DNA of 41,262 nt from JAAZNO01 sp964508025. Lineage in GTDB: Bacteria; Chloroflexota; Anaerolineae; B4-G1; SLSP01. Positions 1 through 7,567 of this stretch are shown here, piece after piece. Numbering within the stretch: the first letter of the stretch is position 1; each line of letters starts with the position of its first letter. The stretch is taken from contig CAZDSF010000032.1 in NCBI GenBank assembly GCA_964508025.1, positions 1-41,262 of the forward strand. The letters run 5' to 3'. The position numbers and the translations under genes are program-made. The notes beneath the pieces were generated by a model that was given only the letters and a program-made list of their open reading frames with translations, did no database searches and was not told the origin of the DNA.

Positions 1-2
1 GG

Positions 3-89
3 GGCGCGGTGGCGATCATGGGGGGCTTGGCCCGCGGGCAAGGGATGCCCAGCAGAATAGTGGAGACCGTCCGGGTGCAGGGTGTTTAG
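3..89 (+). CDS. possible C-terminal fragment of an upstream gene
   Basis: Frame 3 is open from the window edge to a TAG at 87-89 and reads like protein (GAVAIMGGLARGQGMPSRIV, then about eight more residues). It is too short to assign to a family. The stop falls in the first bases of the left arm of an inverted repeat (86-137), so the repeat may be a terminator or may have truncated the gene. An open stretch of 28 codons in GC-rich DNA can occur by chance, so this is weak. Confidence 0.3.
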   Translation, partial: GAVAIMGGLARGQGMPSRIVETVRVQGV

Positions 90-137
90 CGTAAGTTTTG
101 GGCATCTACCCCTATGTTTGCACAAAACTTACGCTAA
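86..137. repeat. 15-bp perfect inverted repeat with 22-nt loop
   Basis: TTAGCGTAAGTTTTG at 86-100 is matched exactly by its reverse complement at 123-137. The arms are AT-richer than the surroundings. It lies between a possible upstream gene end and the gene starting at 220. It could be a transcription terminator, an operator, or the remains of a small inverted-repeat element. No T-tract follows the right arm, which argues against a classical intrinsic terminator on the plus strand. Confidence 0.6.
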
Positions 138-219
138 GCGCCAAAGTTTTGAGCTGTAGCGATCTGATCCGCGCGCTACTTTCTGGAAGACGCTCTTCGC
201 AAAGATAGGAGAAGGAACC

Positions 220-1269
220 ATGAGCTATCAAGAAGCGGCTTTATACGGCGACCTGGTGCTGTTTCTGCGCGACCGCGCGGCGGAACTGCTGGCGGCGGAT
301 GGCGATGTGGAGGCGCAACGTCAGCAACTCGATCTTATCATCCGCGATTGGTTTTTCACGCCGCAGGAGGATTTGCACGGTTGCGCGCCGCGCGATTTGA
401 TCTGGGCCGAGCGCAGGGAGGAACCCAATCCCCTGCCGGTGGAGCGACTGGATGAGTTCTTCTTCGATGATTGCCCCATCTGCCAGCACACGCGCGATGA
501 GATCATTGCTGATCTTGAAGCCGGGGTAGATCCCTGCTTCCACTGGCACTATGATGACGGCGGCTATCCTCTTATTGCGCAATACGATCCCGAAGGCTGG
601 GATGCGTGTTATGCTGAAATGGATGCCTCAATGGGCAAGGGCAATGAAGCTGTCTTTGACGAGATCAATCGGCTGTTGGATGAGGATGAATGGCACGAGG
701 CTGCCGAACTGGCATATCAGGCATTGGTGCATGACCCGGATCGTTCCCGCGCTGCCAATGCGTTATTGCGCTGTTACCTCCACCGCGACGCGCTGCGCGA
801 GATGGAGCGCGTGCAGTTCCGCCTGTTTCATCCCGAAGACCCCGACTATGACGCGCCCCATCAGCAGCGCCGGCGACGGGTCTATACTTATCGCTGCCTG
901 AGTCGGGCGTCGGCGTGGATGGATTGGATTGGCGGCGATCATATACCGTTAGAGCTGGCCGATGTGGCCGACAAGTTGCATGAGGGCTATGCCGCGCTCA
1001 ATGCCGCGTATTGTGTGGGCGAGCACGGCGCTTATGAGCGCGCTCGCGCGGCTTTTGCCGAGGCGGAGGCTGCTTGCGCCGAACGTCGGGCGCTCACCTG
1101 GTATCTCGCGCGGCTCTACGCGGATCATGGTTTCTTTGCTGAGTGCCTCGAAACGCTGGAACAGCTCAAAGTGCTGGACGAGGCGGGGTTCTCTTCGGCG
1201 GCATACCAACTTTGGATCGAAGTCTCGTGGTGGCATACCTATGGCTGGCAAGTTCCCTGGCTGCACTAG
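220..1269 (+). CDS. hypothetical protein with helical (TPR-like) repeats
   Basis: A 349-residue soluble protein of unrecognised family. ATG 220 follows a GGAGAAGG-type ribosome-binding site. Residues about 1-115 are acidic and carry a Cys-rich patch: DDCPICQH near residue 85, then CFHWHYDDGG about 20 residues later, which might bind a metal. Residues about 140-340 are Ala/Glu-rich amphipathic helices with TPR-like character (AAELAYQALVHDP, RARAAFAEAEAACAERRAL). There is no signal peptide or membrane segment. The next gene starts 51 bp downstream on the same strand, so co-transcription is possible. TPR-like proteins usually act as scaffolds, but no partner is evident. Confidence 0.75.
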   Translation: MSYQEAALYGDLVLFLRDRAAELLAADGDVEAQRQQLDLIIRDWFFTPQEDLHGCAPRDLIWAERREEPNPLPVERLDEFFFDDCPICQHTRDEIIADLEAGVDPCFHWHYDDGGYPLIAQYDPEGWDACYAEMDASMGKGNEAVFDEINRLLDEDEWHEAAELAYQALVHDPDRSRAANALLRCYLHRDALREMERVQFRLFHPEDPDYDAPHQQRRRRVYTYRCLSRASAWMDWIGGDHIPLELADVADKLHEGYAALNAAYCVGEHGAYERARAAFAEAEAACAERRALTWYLARLYADHGFFAECLETLEQLKVLDEAGFSSAAYQLWIEVSWWHTYGWQVPWLH

Positions 1270-1320
1270 CGCGCCTTTTGCGCCCAGAGGCAAAATACCT
1301 TTAACGAAAGGATTCCTCCC

Positions 1321-1740
1321 ATGAAAACCTACCGCAAAGAACTCTGGTTCAATATCCCCACCCGCCGGGCCTTCATCAACATCACCCCGGAGATTGATGC
1401 CTGCCTCCGTGAGAGCGGCATCCGTGAGGGGTTACTGCTCTGTAATTCAATGCACATTACCAGCAGCGTTTTTATAAACGACGACGAATCCGGCCTCCAC
1501 CAAGACTATGACGACTGGCTGGAGCGCCTGGCCCCGCACGCACCCATCAGCCAGTACCGCCACAACCGCACCGGCGAGGATAACGGCGATGCCCACCTCA
1601 AGCGGCAGGTGATGGGCCGGGAGGTCGTTGTCGCCGTCACCAACGGGCGGCTCGACTTCGGCCCGTGGGAGCAGATCTTCTACGGCGAGTTCGATGGCGG
1701 GCGACGGAAGCGGGTGCTGGTGAAGATCATCGGGGAGTGA
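1321..1740 (+). CDS. YjbQ/UPF0047 family protein (secondary thiamine-phosphate synthase type)
   Basis: A 139-residue single-domain protein, the usual length for YjbQ/UPF0047. Family marks are MHITSSVFINDDE near residue 43, HNRTGEDNGDAHLK near 80, and the Gly-rich end of the fold (GRLDFGPWEQIFYGEFDG). Conserved His, Asp and Asn residues line a putative metal-containing pocket. E. coli YjbQ shows weak thiamine-phosphate synthase activity, but the physiological role is unsettled. The gene is preceded by AACGAAAGGATTCCTCCC and ends in a strong hairpin shared with the convergent zinc-ribbon gene. Confidence 0.9.
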   Translation: MKTYRKELWFNIPTRRAFINITPEIDACLRESGIREGLLLCNSMHITSSVFINDDESGLHQDYDDWLERLAPHAPISQYRHNRTGEDNGDAHLKRQVMGREVVVAVTNGRLDFGPWEQIFYGEFDGGRRKRVLVKIIGE

Positions 1741-1786
1741 CGGCTCGCCAGCACTCCCCGATGGGGAAATTGCGGGGACTATGAAC

Positions 1787-1820
1787 GGCGCGGACAGGAA
1801 TGTCCGCGCCACGCATTTTT
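1787..1820. terminator. bidirectional intrinsic terminator
   Basis: GGCGCGGACA at 1787-1796, a GGAA loop and TGTCCGCGCC at 1801-1810 form a perfect 10-bp GC-rich stem. On the plus strand it is followed by a T-run at 1816-1820, right after the YjbQ-type gene. The convergent minus-strand gene ends at 1819, so the hairpin probably serves both. Confidence 0.8.
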
Positions 1821-2310
1821 ACTGCCGTTCGACTTCCACGCTGCCGCCGCAGTAGGGGCATTTGTGGATAGGCGTCTTGACGCTGAAGTTGTTGCCGCAA
1901 TAGGGGCAGCGGCGCACCACCACGCTCGGCAGCAAGCCGGGGAAGACGTAGACCTCACGCTCGTTGCGGAATTCGCGGTAGGCTTCGCCTCGCTCCTGCA
2001 GCAGATCGAGCGCGGCAAGCGCCGCATCGTGGGGCGCGCCCAGATCGGCGATGGTCTGCGCCAGCGTGATCTCCGCATCGGAGACGCGCGCTTGGGCAGT
2101 GATGCGCTCCGCGAGCCGCGCCGGGCTGAGCGCCCGTTCCCGCGCCAATGTGCGCCCGCTAAAAAATGCCAGCGCGCCCCCGCCGGCGAGCAGCAGCAGG
2201 CTCAACGGCAGCCGCTTTGGCTCCTGAATCGCCGCGCACAGGAATAGCATCCCCAACGCGGCCATCAATCCGCCGATGATGAGCAGTACGGGCGGTAGAA
2301 ATTTCCTCAT
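1819..2310 (-). CDS. membrane protein with C-terminal zinc ribbon
   Basis: A 163-residue protein. Two hydrophobic segments (about residues 4-27 and 35-50) form an N-terminal membrane hairpin. They are followed by a charged helical region and a C-terminal zinc ribbon with two CPYCG knuckles (RRCPYCGNNF and HKCPYCGGSV) about 17 residues apart. ATG 2310 has a GGAGGT site. It is the last gene of the minus-strand row that also holds the coiled-coil protein, the radical SAM/SPASM enzyme and the DUF2207-like protein. About 110 bp of repeat-like AT-rich DNA separates it from the coiled-coil gene, so it may not share their transcript. No function can be assigned. Confidence 0.75.
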   Translation of the reverse strand: MRKFLPPVLLIIGGLMAALGMLFLCAAIQEPKRLPLSLLLLAGGGALAFFSGRTLARERALSPARLAERITAQARVSDAEITLAQTIADLGAPHDAALAALDLLQERGEAYREFRNEREVYVFPGLLPSVVVRRCPYCGNNFSVKTPIHKCPYCGGSVEVERQ

Positions 2311-2423
2311 ACATGACCTCCAAATGTGTTGCGAGTTATGTGTTGCGAGTTGTGAGTTTGGGTTGTAAGCGTGCAGCGTTTTGCACTCAAAAATCCAAAA
2401 TCAAAAATCTAAAATCGAAAGGG
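2311..2423. repeat. low-complexity spacer of degenerate short repeats
   Basis: The spacer holds two word types: GTTGCGAGTT-like repeats (about 2328-2370) and A-rich CAAAAATCTAAAATC-like repeats (about 2388-2420). The same styles recur at 29074-29145 and 23625-23690. No gene or clear terminator is visible. Confidence 0.6.
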
Positions 2424-3605
2424 TTATTTCCACTGGGTCTCGGTGGCGCTCGTGAGCGCCGCGCCGAGGGACTCAAAGGCGATGCGGATGGTGTCGTCGC
2501 TGAGCGCCGCAATGAAGCCCTGCGCCCGTTGGGCAAAGAGCACGGGATCCTCGGCAAAGCCCCGCGTGGAAGCGAAGGTCTTGCGCAGCGCTGCCAGCGT
2601 GCTGAAGAAGTCCAGGCTCGCTTGTGGCACCGTGATCCGCAGCGGTTTGAGATACGCGCTGTACTGCTTCTGCTGCCGAATCATCTTCTGTATACCGCCG
2701 CCGAAGGCTTCCACGCCCTGCAACAGGCCGTTTGCCAGCCCCTCCAGATGGGCGGCTTTGTTGATCCCTTCCTGATAGCGGTCGCGGATGACGTTGAGTT
2801 CCGCTAACTCGGCGAGCGCTTTCTCCAGATCGGGCAAGGGGCAGGCTACAGGCTCGCGCAACTCGTCAATGACGTGGCGCGCCGCGCGTTGATGGGCCAG
2901 GGCGGCGCGGCGTTCCGCGTCATCCAGATAATCGAATTCGGCTTGTAGCCGCGCTTGCTCCAACAGCCGCGCCTGCGTTTCCTCCTGGTAGCTGGCTTGC
3001 GCGGCGCTTTCCTTCTGCCGCGCGTCTTGCCAGTCCCGGCGCAACTGCTCAAGTTGGTGGTGCAGATGCCCCACTTCTTTGAAGGTTTTGTTCCGCGCGC
3101 GGACGAGTTTGTTCACTGCGAAGAAGCGCCAGAACACGCCCAGCCACCGCGATTTGGCTTTGACCTCGGCGTTCAGGCGGGCCAACTCTGCCTCGCCTGC
3201 CGCGATGCTGGCTTGCAAGCTCTGCTCGCGTTGCGCCGCCTGCGTGTTCGCCAGATGATGGCGCCGGCGGCTCGTCTGGCTGCGTTGCACCAGGGCCGCG
3301 ATATCTGCTTCCAGCGCGGGCAGAATTTTGTCGCGCAGTTCTTTGTGCCGCGCCTCGGCAGACTCCTCTTCCAGGGGCAGCCACGCCAGCACGTTGCCAT
3401 GAAGCGCTGGCCCGGCATCCGCGTCTGCTTCGATGAGCCGATCCACGGCGGGGCCGATGGCGAGCTGGTAGCGCAACTCGTGCTCGCCGTAGACTTCGGT
3501 GTACCGGGTCTTGAGCGCCTGGAATACCGGCGCGACGGCGCGCAAATCTCCCACGCGGGCGCTCAACGTCTGATCCAAATCTTGCAGGCTTGCAACTGTT
3601 GCCAT
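2424..3605 (-). CDS. hypothetical coiled-coil protein next to radical SAM enzyme
   Basis: A 393-residue protein with no recognised domain. Residues about 75-265 are rich in Glu/Gln/Ala/Arg heptads, predicting a long coiled coil broken by a short hydrophobic patch (SRWLGVFWRFFAVNKLV) that could touch a membrane. The C-terminal third is globular. I chose ATG 3605 because GAGGTGAG lies just upstream; a 19-residue upstream extension reads into the preceding gene. The start lies 2 bp after the stop of the radical SAM/SPASM gene, a spacing that implies translational coupling and a shared role. It might scaffold or present the substrate of that enzyme, but nothing in the sequence proves this. Confidence 0.75.
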   Translation of the reverse strand: MATVASLQDLDQTLSARVGDLRAVAPVFQALKTRYTEVYGEHELRYQLAIGPAVDRLIEADADAGPALHGNVLAWLPLEEESAEARHKELRDKILPALEADIAALVQRSQTSRRRHHLANTQAAQREQSLQASIAAGEAELARLNAEVKAKSRWLGVFWRFFAVNKLVRARNKTFKEVGHLHHQLEQLRRDWQDARQKESAAQASYQEETQARLLEQARLQAEFDYLDDAERRAALAHQRAARHVIDELREPVACPLPDLEKALAELAELNVIRDRYQEGINKAAHLEGLANGLLQGVEAFGGGIQKMIRQQKQYSAYLKPLRITVPQASLDFFSTLAALRKTFASTRGFAEDPVLFAQRAQGFIAALSDDTIRIAFESLGAALTSATETQWK

Positions 3606-3607
3606 AC

Positions 3608-4993
3608 TCACCTCACTCCCACACCCTGCACTTGTCCCTGATAACGGCGCTTGACGCGCCACACGAAGCGCGATAGCGCGCTGCTAGACTGATTTTCGAG
3701 TTCCGCAAAGCCGCCCTGCTCATCCCAATAGAGCGGACACGCGCCGCAACACAGGTCGGCGTGTTCGCACTCACGGCAGCCTGGCGGCAGGAATTCCTTC
3801 TCGCGCCAGTATCGCGCCGCGCGCCGGTTCCAGATCATGTCGAAATCCTCGTGCAGCAGGTTCCCGATCCCCTGCTCGAAGCTGGAGCACGGCAGTACAT
3901 CTCCGTTGGGCGCCACCGAGAGTAGCCCATCGGCGGCGGCGCACGATTTGCCTCCCAGCCCGTGCGCCACGGGATTGAAGAGGCACATCGGCGTGGGCGA
4001 ATACCACACAAAGCGCATTCCGCGCGCCTCGGTGTGCGCCTTGAGCGCCAGAATGATCGGCCCAATCTCGGTATAGCTGATGTCCGGCACGCCCACAGAA
4101 TCGCCCGTGCGGATGAGCATATTCATCGAGAGGTACTCCTGCCCCATGTCCGCCAGCAGATCAATCATGGCGGGCAGCGCGGCGAGATTCTGCCGGTTGA
4201 CGGTGGTGTTCGTGTGCGTGTGGATGCCCGCTGCCTTGAGATTGTCCACTGCGCGCACGGTCTGCTCGAAGGCGCCGGGACGGCCCACCACGGCGTCGTG
4301 CGTCGCGGCGTCGCCGGCTTCGAGGCTCACCTGCGCCGAGTGCAGGCCTGCCGCCGCCAGTTCCGCCACATAAGCGGGGTCGCCGCAGCGGATGCCGTTG
4401 GTGATGAGATTGGTGCGCATGTCGCGGCTCACGGCGTGCGCGATGAACTCCGGCAGATCGGGGCGCAGGGTCGGCTCGCCGCCGGTGAAGGAAATCATCG
4501 GCGCGCGCGCCTGATCCATGATCTTGTCAATGACGGTTTTGACCTCATCGGTGCGCATCTCCGGCGTCTGGCGGCCCCGGTCGGGTGCGCTGGCGTAGCA
4601 GAAGAAGCAGCGATTCTGGCAGCGATAGGTGAGCGCAATCTCCGAGATGATGGGGAATTTGCGCTGGTGGCTGCCGAAGGTGGTGCGCGCGATGGCGGGC
4701 GCATCCCCAGGGCGGTTTTGCAGCAGCGTTTCGAGCGTGCGCAGCAGCGCCTCTACATCGGCGATGATGCGTTCCTCCGGCACGGCATAGCGCGCCGCAA
4801 ATTGCGTCACCACTGCCGCCACGTCCACATCCGCCGGGCGATAGAGCGCGTCGAGTAGCTCCGTCGCGGTGGCGTTGAGGTACTGCACGCGGTTAGGGCG
4901 CAGAATCAGCACGCCATCTTCGGGGCGCACGAAGATCAAGTCGCGCGTCGCCGCGATGAAGGAAGCCGTTTGATCTAGGAAAGCCTGGTTCAT
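3608..4993 (-). CDS. radical SAM/SPASM enzyme with N-terminal PqqD-like domain
   Basis: A 461-residue putative peptide or protein maturase. Residues about 15-95 resemble PqqD, the peptide-recognition fold of RiPP systems (VLILRPNRVQYLNATATELL then a helical part). The radical SAM core follows, with the [4Fe-4S] motif C125-x3-C129-x2-C132 (YRCQNRCFFCYAS) and the SAM-binding FTGGEPTLR. The C-terminus is a SPASM-type auxiliary cluster domain with at least seven Cys (KSCAAADG, VLPCSSF, PGCRECEHADLCCGACP). Such enzymes install thioether, C-C or epimer modifications on peptides. ATG 4993 lacks a clear ribosome-binding site; upstream is a repeat-filled spacer. It lies between a membrane protein with a Cys/His repeat tail, a plausible substrate, and a coupled coiled-coil gene. 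Confidence 0.88.
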   Translation of the reverse strand: MNQAFLDQTASFIAATRDLIFVRPEDGVLILRPNRVQYLNATATELLDALYRPADVDVAAVVTQFAARYAVPEERIIADVEALLRTLETLLQNRPGDAPAIARTTFGSHQRKFPIISEIALTYRCQNRCFFCYASAPDRGRQTPEMRTDEVKTVIDKIMDQARAPMISFTGGEPTLRPDLPEFIAHAVSRDMRTNLITNGIRCGDPAYVAELAAAGLHSAQVSLEAGDAATHDAVVGRPGAFEQTVRAVDNLKAAGIHTHTNTTVNRQNLAALPAMIDLLADMGQEYLSMNMLIRTGDSVGVPDISYTEIGPIILALKAHTEARGMRFVWYSPTPMCLFNPVAHGLGGKSCAAADGLLSVAPNGDVLPCSSFEQGIGNLLHEDFDMIWNRRAARYWREKEFLPPGCRECEHADLCCGACPLYWDEQGGFAELENQSSSALSRFVWRVKRRYQGQVQGVGVR

Positions 4994-4997
4994 GGAA

Positions 4998-5099
4998 AAA
5001 GTACGTAACCCGTAATTCGTAATGCGTAATTAGTAATACGTAATTCGTAATGCGTAATGCACGAACTGTGTCTTACGTATTACGTAGTACGTATTACGT
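4998..5099. repeat. degenerate TAATGCGTAAT / TACGTATTACG repeat spacer
   Basis: About 100 bp made almost entirely of 9-10-bp variants of GTAATTCGTAATGCG and TACGTATTACG. There are no unique spacers, so it is not a CRISPR array. It fills the gap between the DUF2207-like gene and the radical SAM gene. Similar sequence occurs at 27791-27828, 35032-35066, 39108-39134 and 41191-41236. Confidence 0.8.
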
Positions 5100-5410
5100 T
5101 TAGAATTTACTCACACACGCCGAGTGGCACGCGCTATGGCAGGCGTCGTGGACGCAGGCGGAGTGGCACGCGCTATGACAGGCGTCGTGGACACAGGCGG
5201 AGTGGCAGGCGTCGTGGACGCAGGCGGAGTNNNNNNNNNNNNNNNNNNNNNNNNNNNNNNNNNNNNNNNNNNNNNNNNNNNNNNNNNNNNNNNNNNNNNN
5301 NNNNNNNNNNNNNNNNNNNNNNNNNNNNNNTGACAGGCGTCGTGGACACAGGCGGAGTGGCAGGCGTCGTGGACGCAGGCGGAGTGGCACGCGCTGTGGC
5401 AGGCATCGTA
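5100..5410. repeat. tandem repeat encoding CHSAC/CVHDAC units
   Basis: On the plus strand the units read GGCGTCGTGGACGCAGGCGG and AGTGGCACGCGCTATGACA variants, 12 to 15 bp each and mixed. Read on the minus strand they encode alternating HSAC and VHDAC. Third-position variation (GAC/CAC, TGC/TGT, AGC/TCC) keeps the protein repeat while varying the DNA, which suggests selection on the peptide. An assembly gap lies inside it, so the copy number is uncertain. Confidence 0.85.
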
Positions 5411-7021
5411 GCCGGCGGGCGCCTTGCCCGTGATCTGATCCACCACCTGCGCCGCCGAAGCCGCCAACCCTTCCGCCTTACGGGTGAGATCGCCGGCGAC
5501 GCCCTCCATCAAGCCCGCCATCATCCCTGCCGTGCGCACGGGCGTGGATTCGCGCACGCTGTCCCACATCGAACGCGACGTTCCTTCCGCCGCCATGCCC
5601 GGCACGGCCTTGCCCGCGCTTTCGGAAGTAACCGGCATGGGGCGGTAGCTCCGGGAAAGCATAGACCAGCCCCACAGCGGATCCGTCATCACGATGGGGC
5701 GCGTAGCGGGGCGCCCTTCGAGCATCCCGCCCCACTCGCTCCAGGCGTCATCGGCCCGTTGCTGGTAGGCGCGGCGGGTTGCCTGACTATCGGCGTTCCA
5801 GAGCTTGGATTGCAACCGTGCGCTGAGCAGCTTGAGCACGTGATCCACCGCCGATTGGCTCAGGGTGCCATCGTCGGCGATGCCGTCCACCAACGCGCGC
5901 TCATAATCCTCCAGCGGCGCGTCCGTTGCGTGGACTTCTAGCTGCAGCGGCTTGTGGTTCAGCACGGAGACCACATCCCGGTCTACCAGCTGCATAAGAA
6001 TGAGTGTAATCACCTTCGTTGAGTCGCCGATGTACAGCGCCGCCTCGATCATGCTCAGGTCGGGCACGGTTCCCGGTTGCTCGAAGGTTTCGATCTCGAT
6101 GGCGGGCGCCTGGTACACGGGCTTGGGCTGCTTGGGGCGCGTCCAGCGGAAGGCGAAGAAGCCAATCAGCGCGATCAGTCCCAATCCGGGGCAGCCGAAG
6201 CAGATCGCGGTGACAGCGAGGTCTTCGCCGGTGGGCTTCTCTGGCGCGGGCGTGGGAAGGATGGCCCCGCCTGGCCCCACATCTGGCGGGCTGACAGGCG
6301 CCAATGTCAGATAACGTTCGGGAATGTAGAGCTTGGGCGTGAAATCTGCCTGGGGCGCGAGATTTTTCTTGGAGACGTAGACGGAGAGCCAGACCTTGCC
6401 GCTCGTTTCATCGGGCGTGGGATAGTAGACCCAGCGGTCGAAGCGCGCCACGACGCTGTCATCTACCACCAGCCCGGCGGCGTTCACCAATCCATCGGTC
6501 ACTTGCTCCGGCTGGGTGATGTCGGCGGGCAATTCGATGGGCAGAATGTAGGTGACGATCTGCTCGCCGATGGGCAGCGCCCACTGGATAGGCGCCCAGG
6601 CGAGCGCGCGGTAGGCTTCGCCCTGATACGTGGTGGCGTCGAGCGCGGCGGGCGCGGTGAACCGCACCTGCACGGTGTAATCCTCGCCGGCCCGTGTGCT
6701 GAAGCCGAAATCCACGCTGTACTCATTGCGGCCCTTGCTGTTGAGTTGGATGGGCGTGATCTCGCCGCCATGTTCGATGTGGGCGTCTATGATGCGATGT
6801 CCGGCATCGAGCGGCCCCAGCGTGGTGATCCCGCGCCGGGAATCCACCTCGCGGAAGCTGAGCCGGTAGCGGATGGAGAGGCTGCCATCGCTCTGTACCG
6901 CGACTTGGGATTCGACGGTGGTGATGAGGGGCGGCTCCTGCGCATAAGCGGGCGCTGTCCACCCCAAAAGCAACGTCCATAGTAATACCAACAACGCCAG
7001 TGAGCGCCAAATTCTGTCCAT
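5100..7021 (-). CDS. DUF2207-like secreted membrane protein with C-terminal Cys/His repeat tail (contains assembly gap)
   Basis: The protein starts with a signal peptide (hydrophobic core ALLVLLWTLLLGW, cleavage likely after AYA). An extracytoplasmic DUF2207-like region follows (about residues 28-260), then a transmembrane segment (AICFGCPGLGLIALIGFFAF), a cytoplasmic helical region and a tail of CHSA and CVHDA units. ATG 7021 has GGGAGAAG upstream. The 100-N run interrupts the tail. The 55 bases on its left (5176-5230) are identical to the 55 on its right (5331-5385), and merging them restores one frame: 588 residues ending CHSACHSACVSKF, with 11 Cys and 10 His in about 50 residues. Reading straight through the N run gives a false Thr/Pro/Ala ending at 5111. 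The tail may bind metal or be modified by the adjacent radical SAM enzyme; both are inference. Confidence 0.82.
5231..5330. other. 100-N scaffold gap inside the repeat tail
   Basis: Exactly 100 N, flanked by two identical 55-bp sequences (5176-5230 and 5331-5385) that end at the gap edges. This is the pattern left when two contigs sharing a k-mer-sized overlap are scaffolded rather than merged. The true insert may be zero, or extra repeat units. Confidence 0.9.
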
Positions 7022-7163
7022 TGAATCTTCTCCCGCAATAACTGCCTCAGCGAAGCCGCAACCTATCGGCGTCGCGCGATCCGTTTGCATCGCCATATAA
7101 CCCCATTGTAATACGAATTTCCCCTGTCGGAAGTTGTGATAAACGCAGGCATGATGGGGCCTC

Positions 7164-7191
7164 TTGTCTAAAATCCGGGCTGACATAGAAT
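7164..7191 (+). promoter_or_regulatory. predicted sigma70-type promoter for the small membrane protein
   Basis: TTGTCT at 7164-7169, a 16-nt spacer and TAGAAT at 7186-7191 lie about 70 bp upstream of the ATG at 7263. They sit in the intergenic region shared with the divergent DUF2207-like gene. Confidence 0.45.
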
Positions 7192-7262
7192 CAGGTAAAT
7201 GCGTTTCGGGTGTGTCGCGGAGATGCTGAGGCGTGAAACATTTCCTTGATGGAGGTGCGGTG

Positions 7263-7496
7263 ATGTGGGCGTTGAAAATCTATCTGGCAGGATTGGCGGT
7301 GCTGGCGGGAGCAATTGCGCTCAACCTGTTGGCTGGCGTTCTGAACCTCGCCACGTGGTACAGCTTCCTGAACGCACTGCGGGATTTGGGTGTGAGTGAA
7401 GCGCTGAAGAGCCTGAATATCGTGGATGTGGTGTTCTTGCTGCGGCTCTACCCGGCAGCGTTGGGGGCTTGCGCGTATCTTGTGTTGCGGCGCTGA
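7263..7496 (+). CDS. small hypothetical membrane protein
   Basis: A 77-residue protein. Two hydrophobic stretches (about residues 3-27 and 53-75) suggest two membrane helices joined by a loop containing NALRDLGVSEALKSL. I chose ATG 7263 over an upstream ATG at 7233 because GGAGGTG sits 5 bases before it. The gene stands alone, divergent from the DUF2207-like gene and convergent with transketolase. No family was recognised with confidence. Confidence 0.7.
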   Translation: MWALKIYLAGLAVLAGAIALNLLAGVLNLATWYSFLNALRDLGVSEALKSLNIVDVVFLLRLYPAALGACAYLVLRR

Positions 7497-7517
7497 AGGG
7501 ACTGGGTCTTCCAGGTT

Positions 7518-7552
7518 CACGCGCGGAGATGAGTAGCTCATCTCCGCGCGTG
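7518..7552. terminator. bidirectional hairpin terminator
   Basis: A perfect 16-bp stem: CACGCGCGGAGATGAG at 7518-7533, a 3-nt loop and its complement at 7537-7552. CTTTGTTG follows on the plus strand. It lies between the convergent small membrane gene and transketolase. Confidence 0.8.
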
Positions 7553-7567
7553 CTTTGTTGCTGCTGC

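Noticed and set aside
2955..3641. Long plus-strand open frame opposite the coiled-coil gene
   Set aside because: It is antisense to a gene with a good start and coupling. Its composition is Arg/Leu/Gln-rich without motifs, a common shadow in GC-rich DNA.
3962..4858. A 298-residue plus-strand frame opposite the radical SAM gene
   Set aside because: It lies wholly within a gene with clear radical SAM and SPASM motifs, and its His/Arg-rich sequence resembles no family.
4998..5410. CRISPR array
   Set aside because: The repeats are imperfect, have no unique spacers of constant length, and those at 5100-5410 encode a regular peptide. No cas genes are present.
5111..7186. A 691-residue frame through the N gap ending in Thr/Pro/Ala-rich sequence
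   Set aside because: The part left of the gap is read in the wrong frame. The 55-bp flank overlap restores the CHSAC frame ending at 5100, and the true start is ATG 7021 with a signal peptide.
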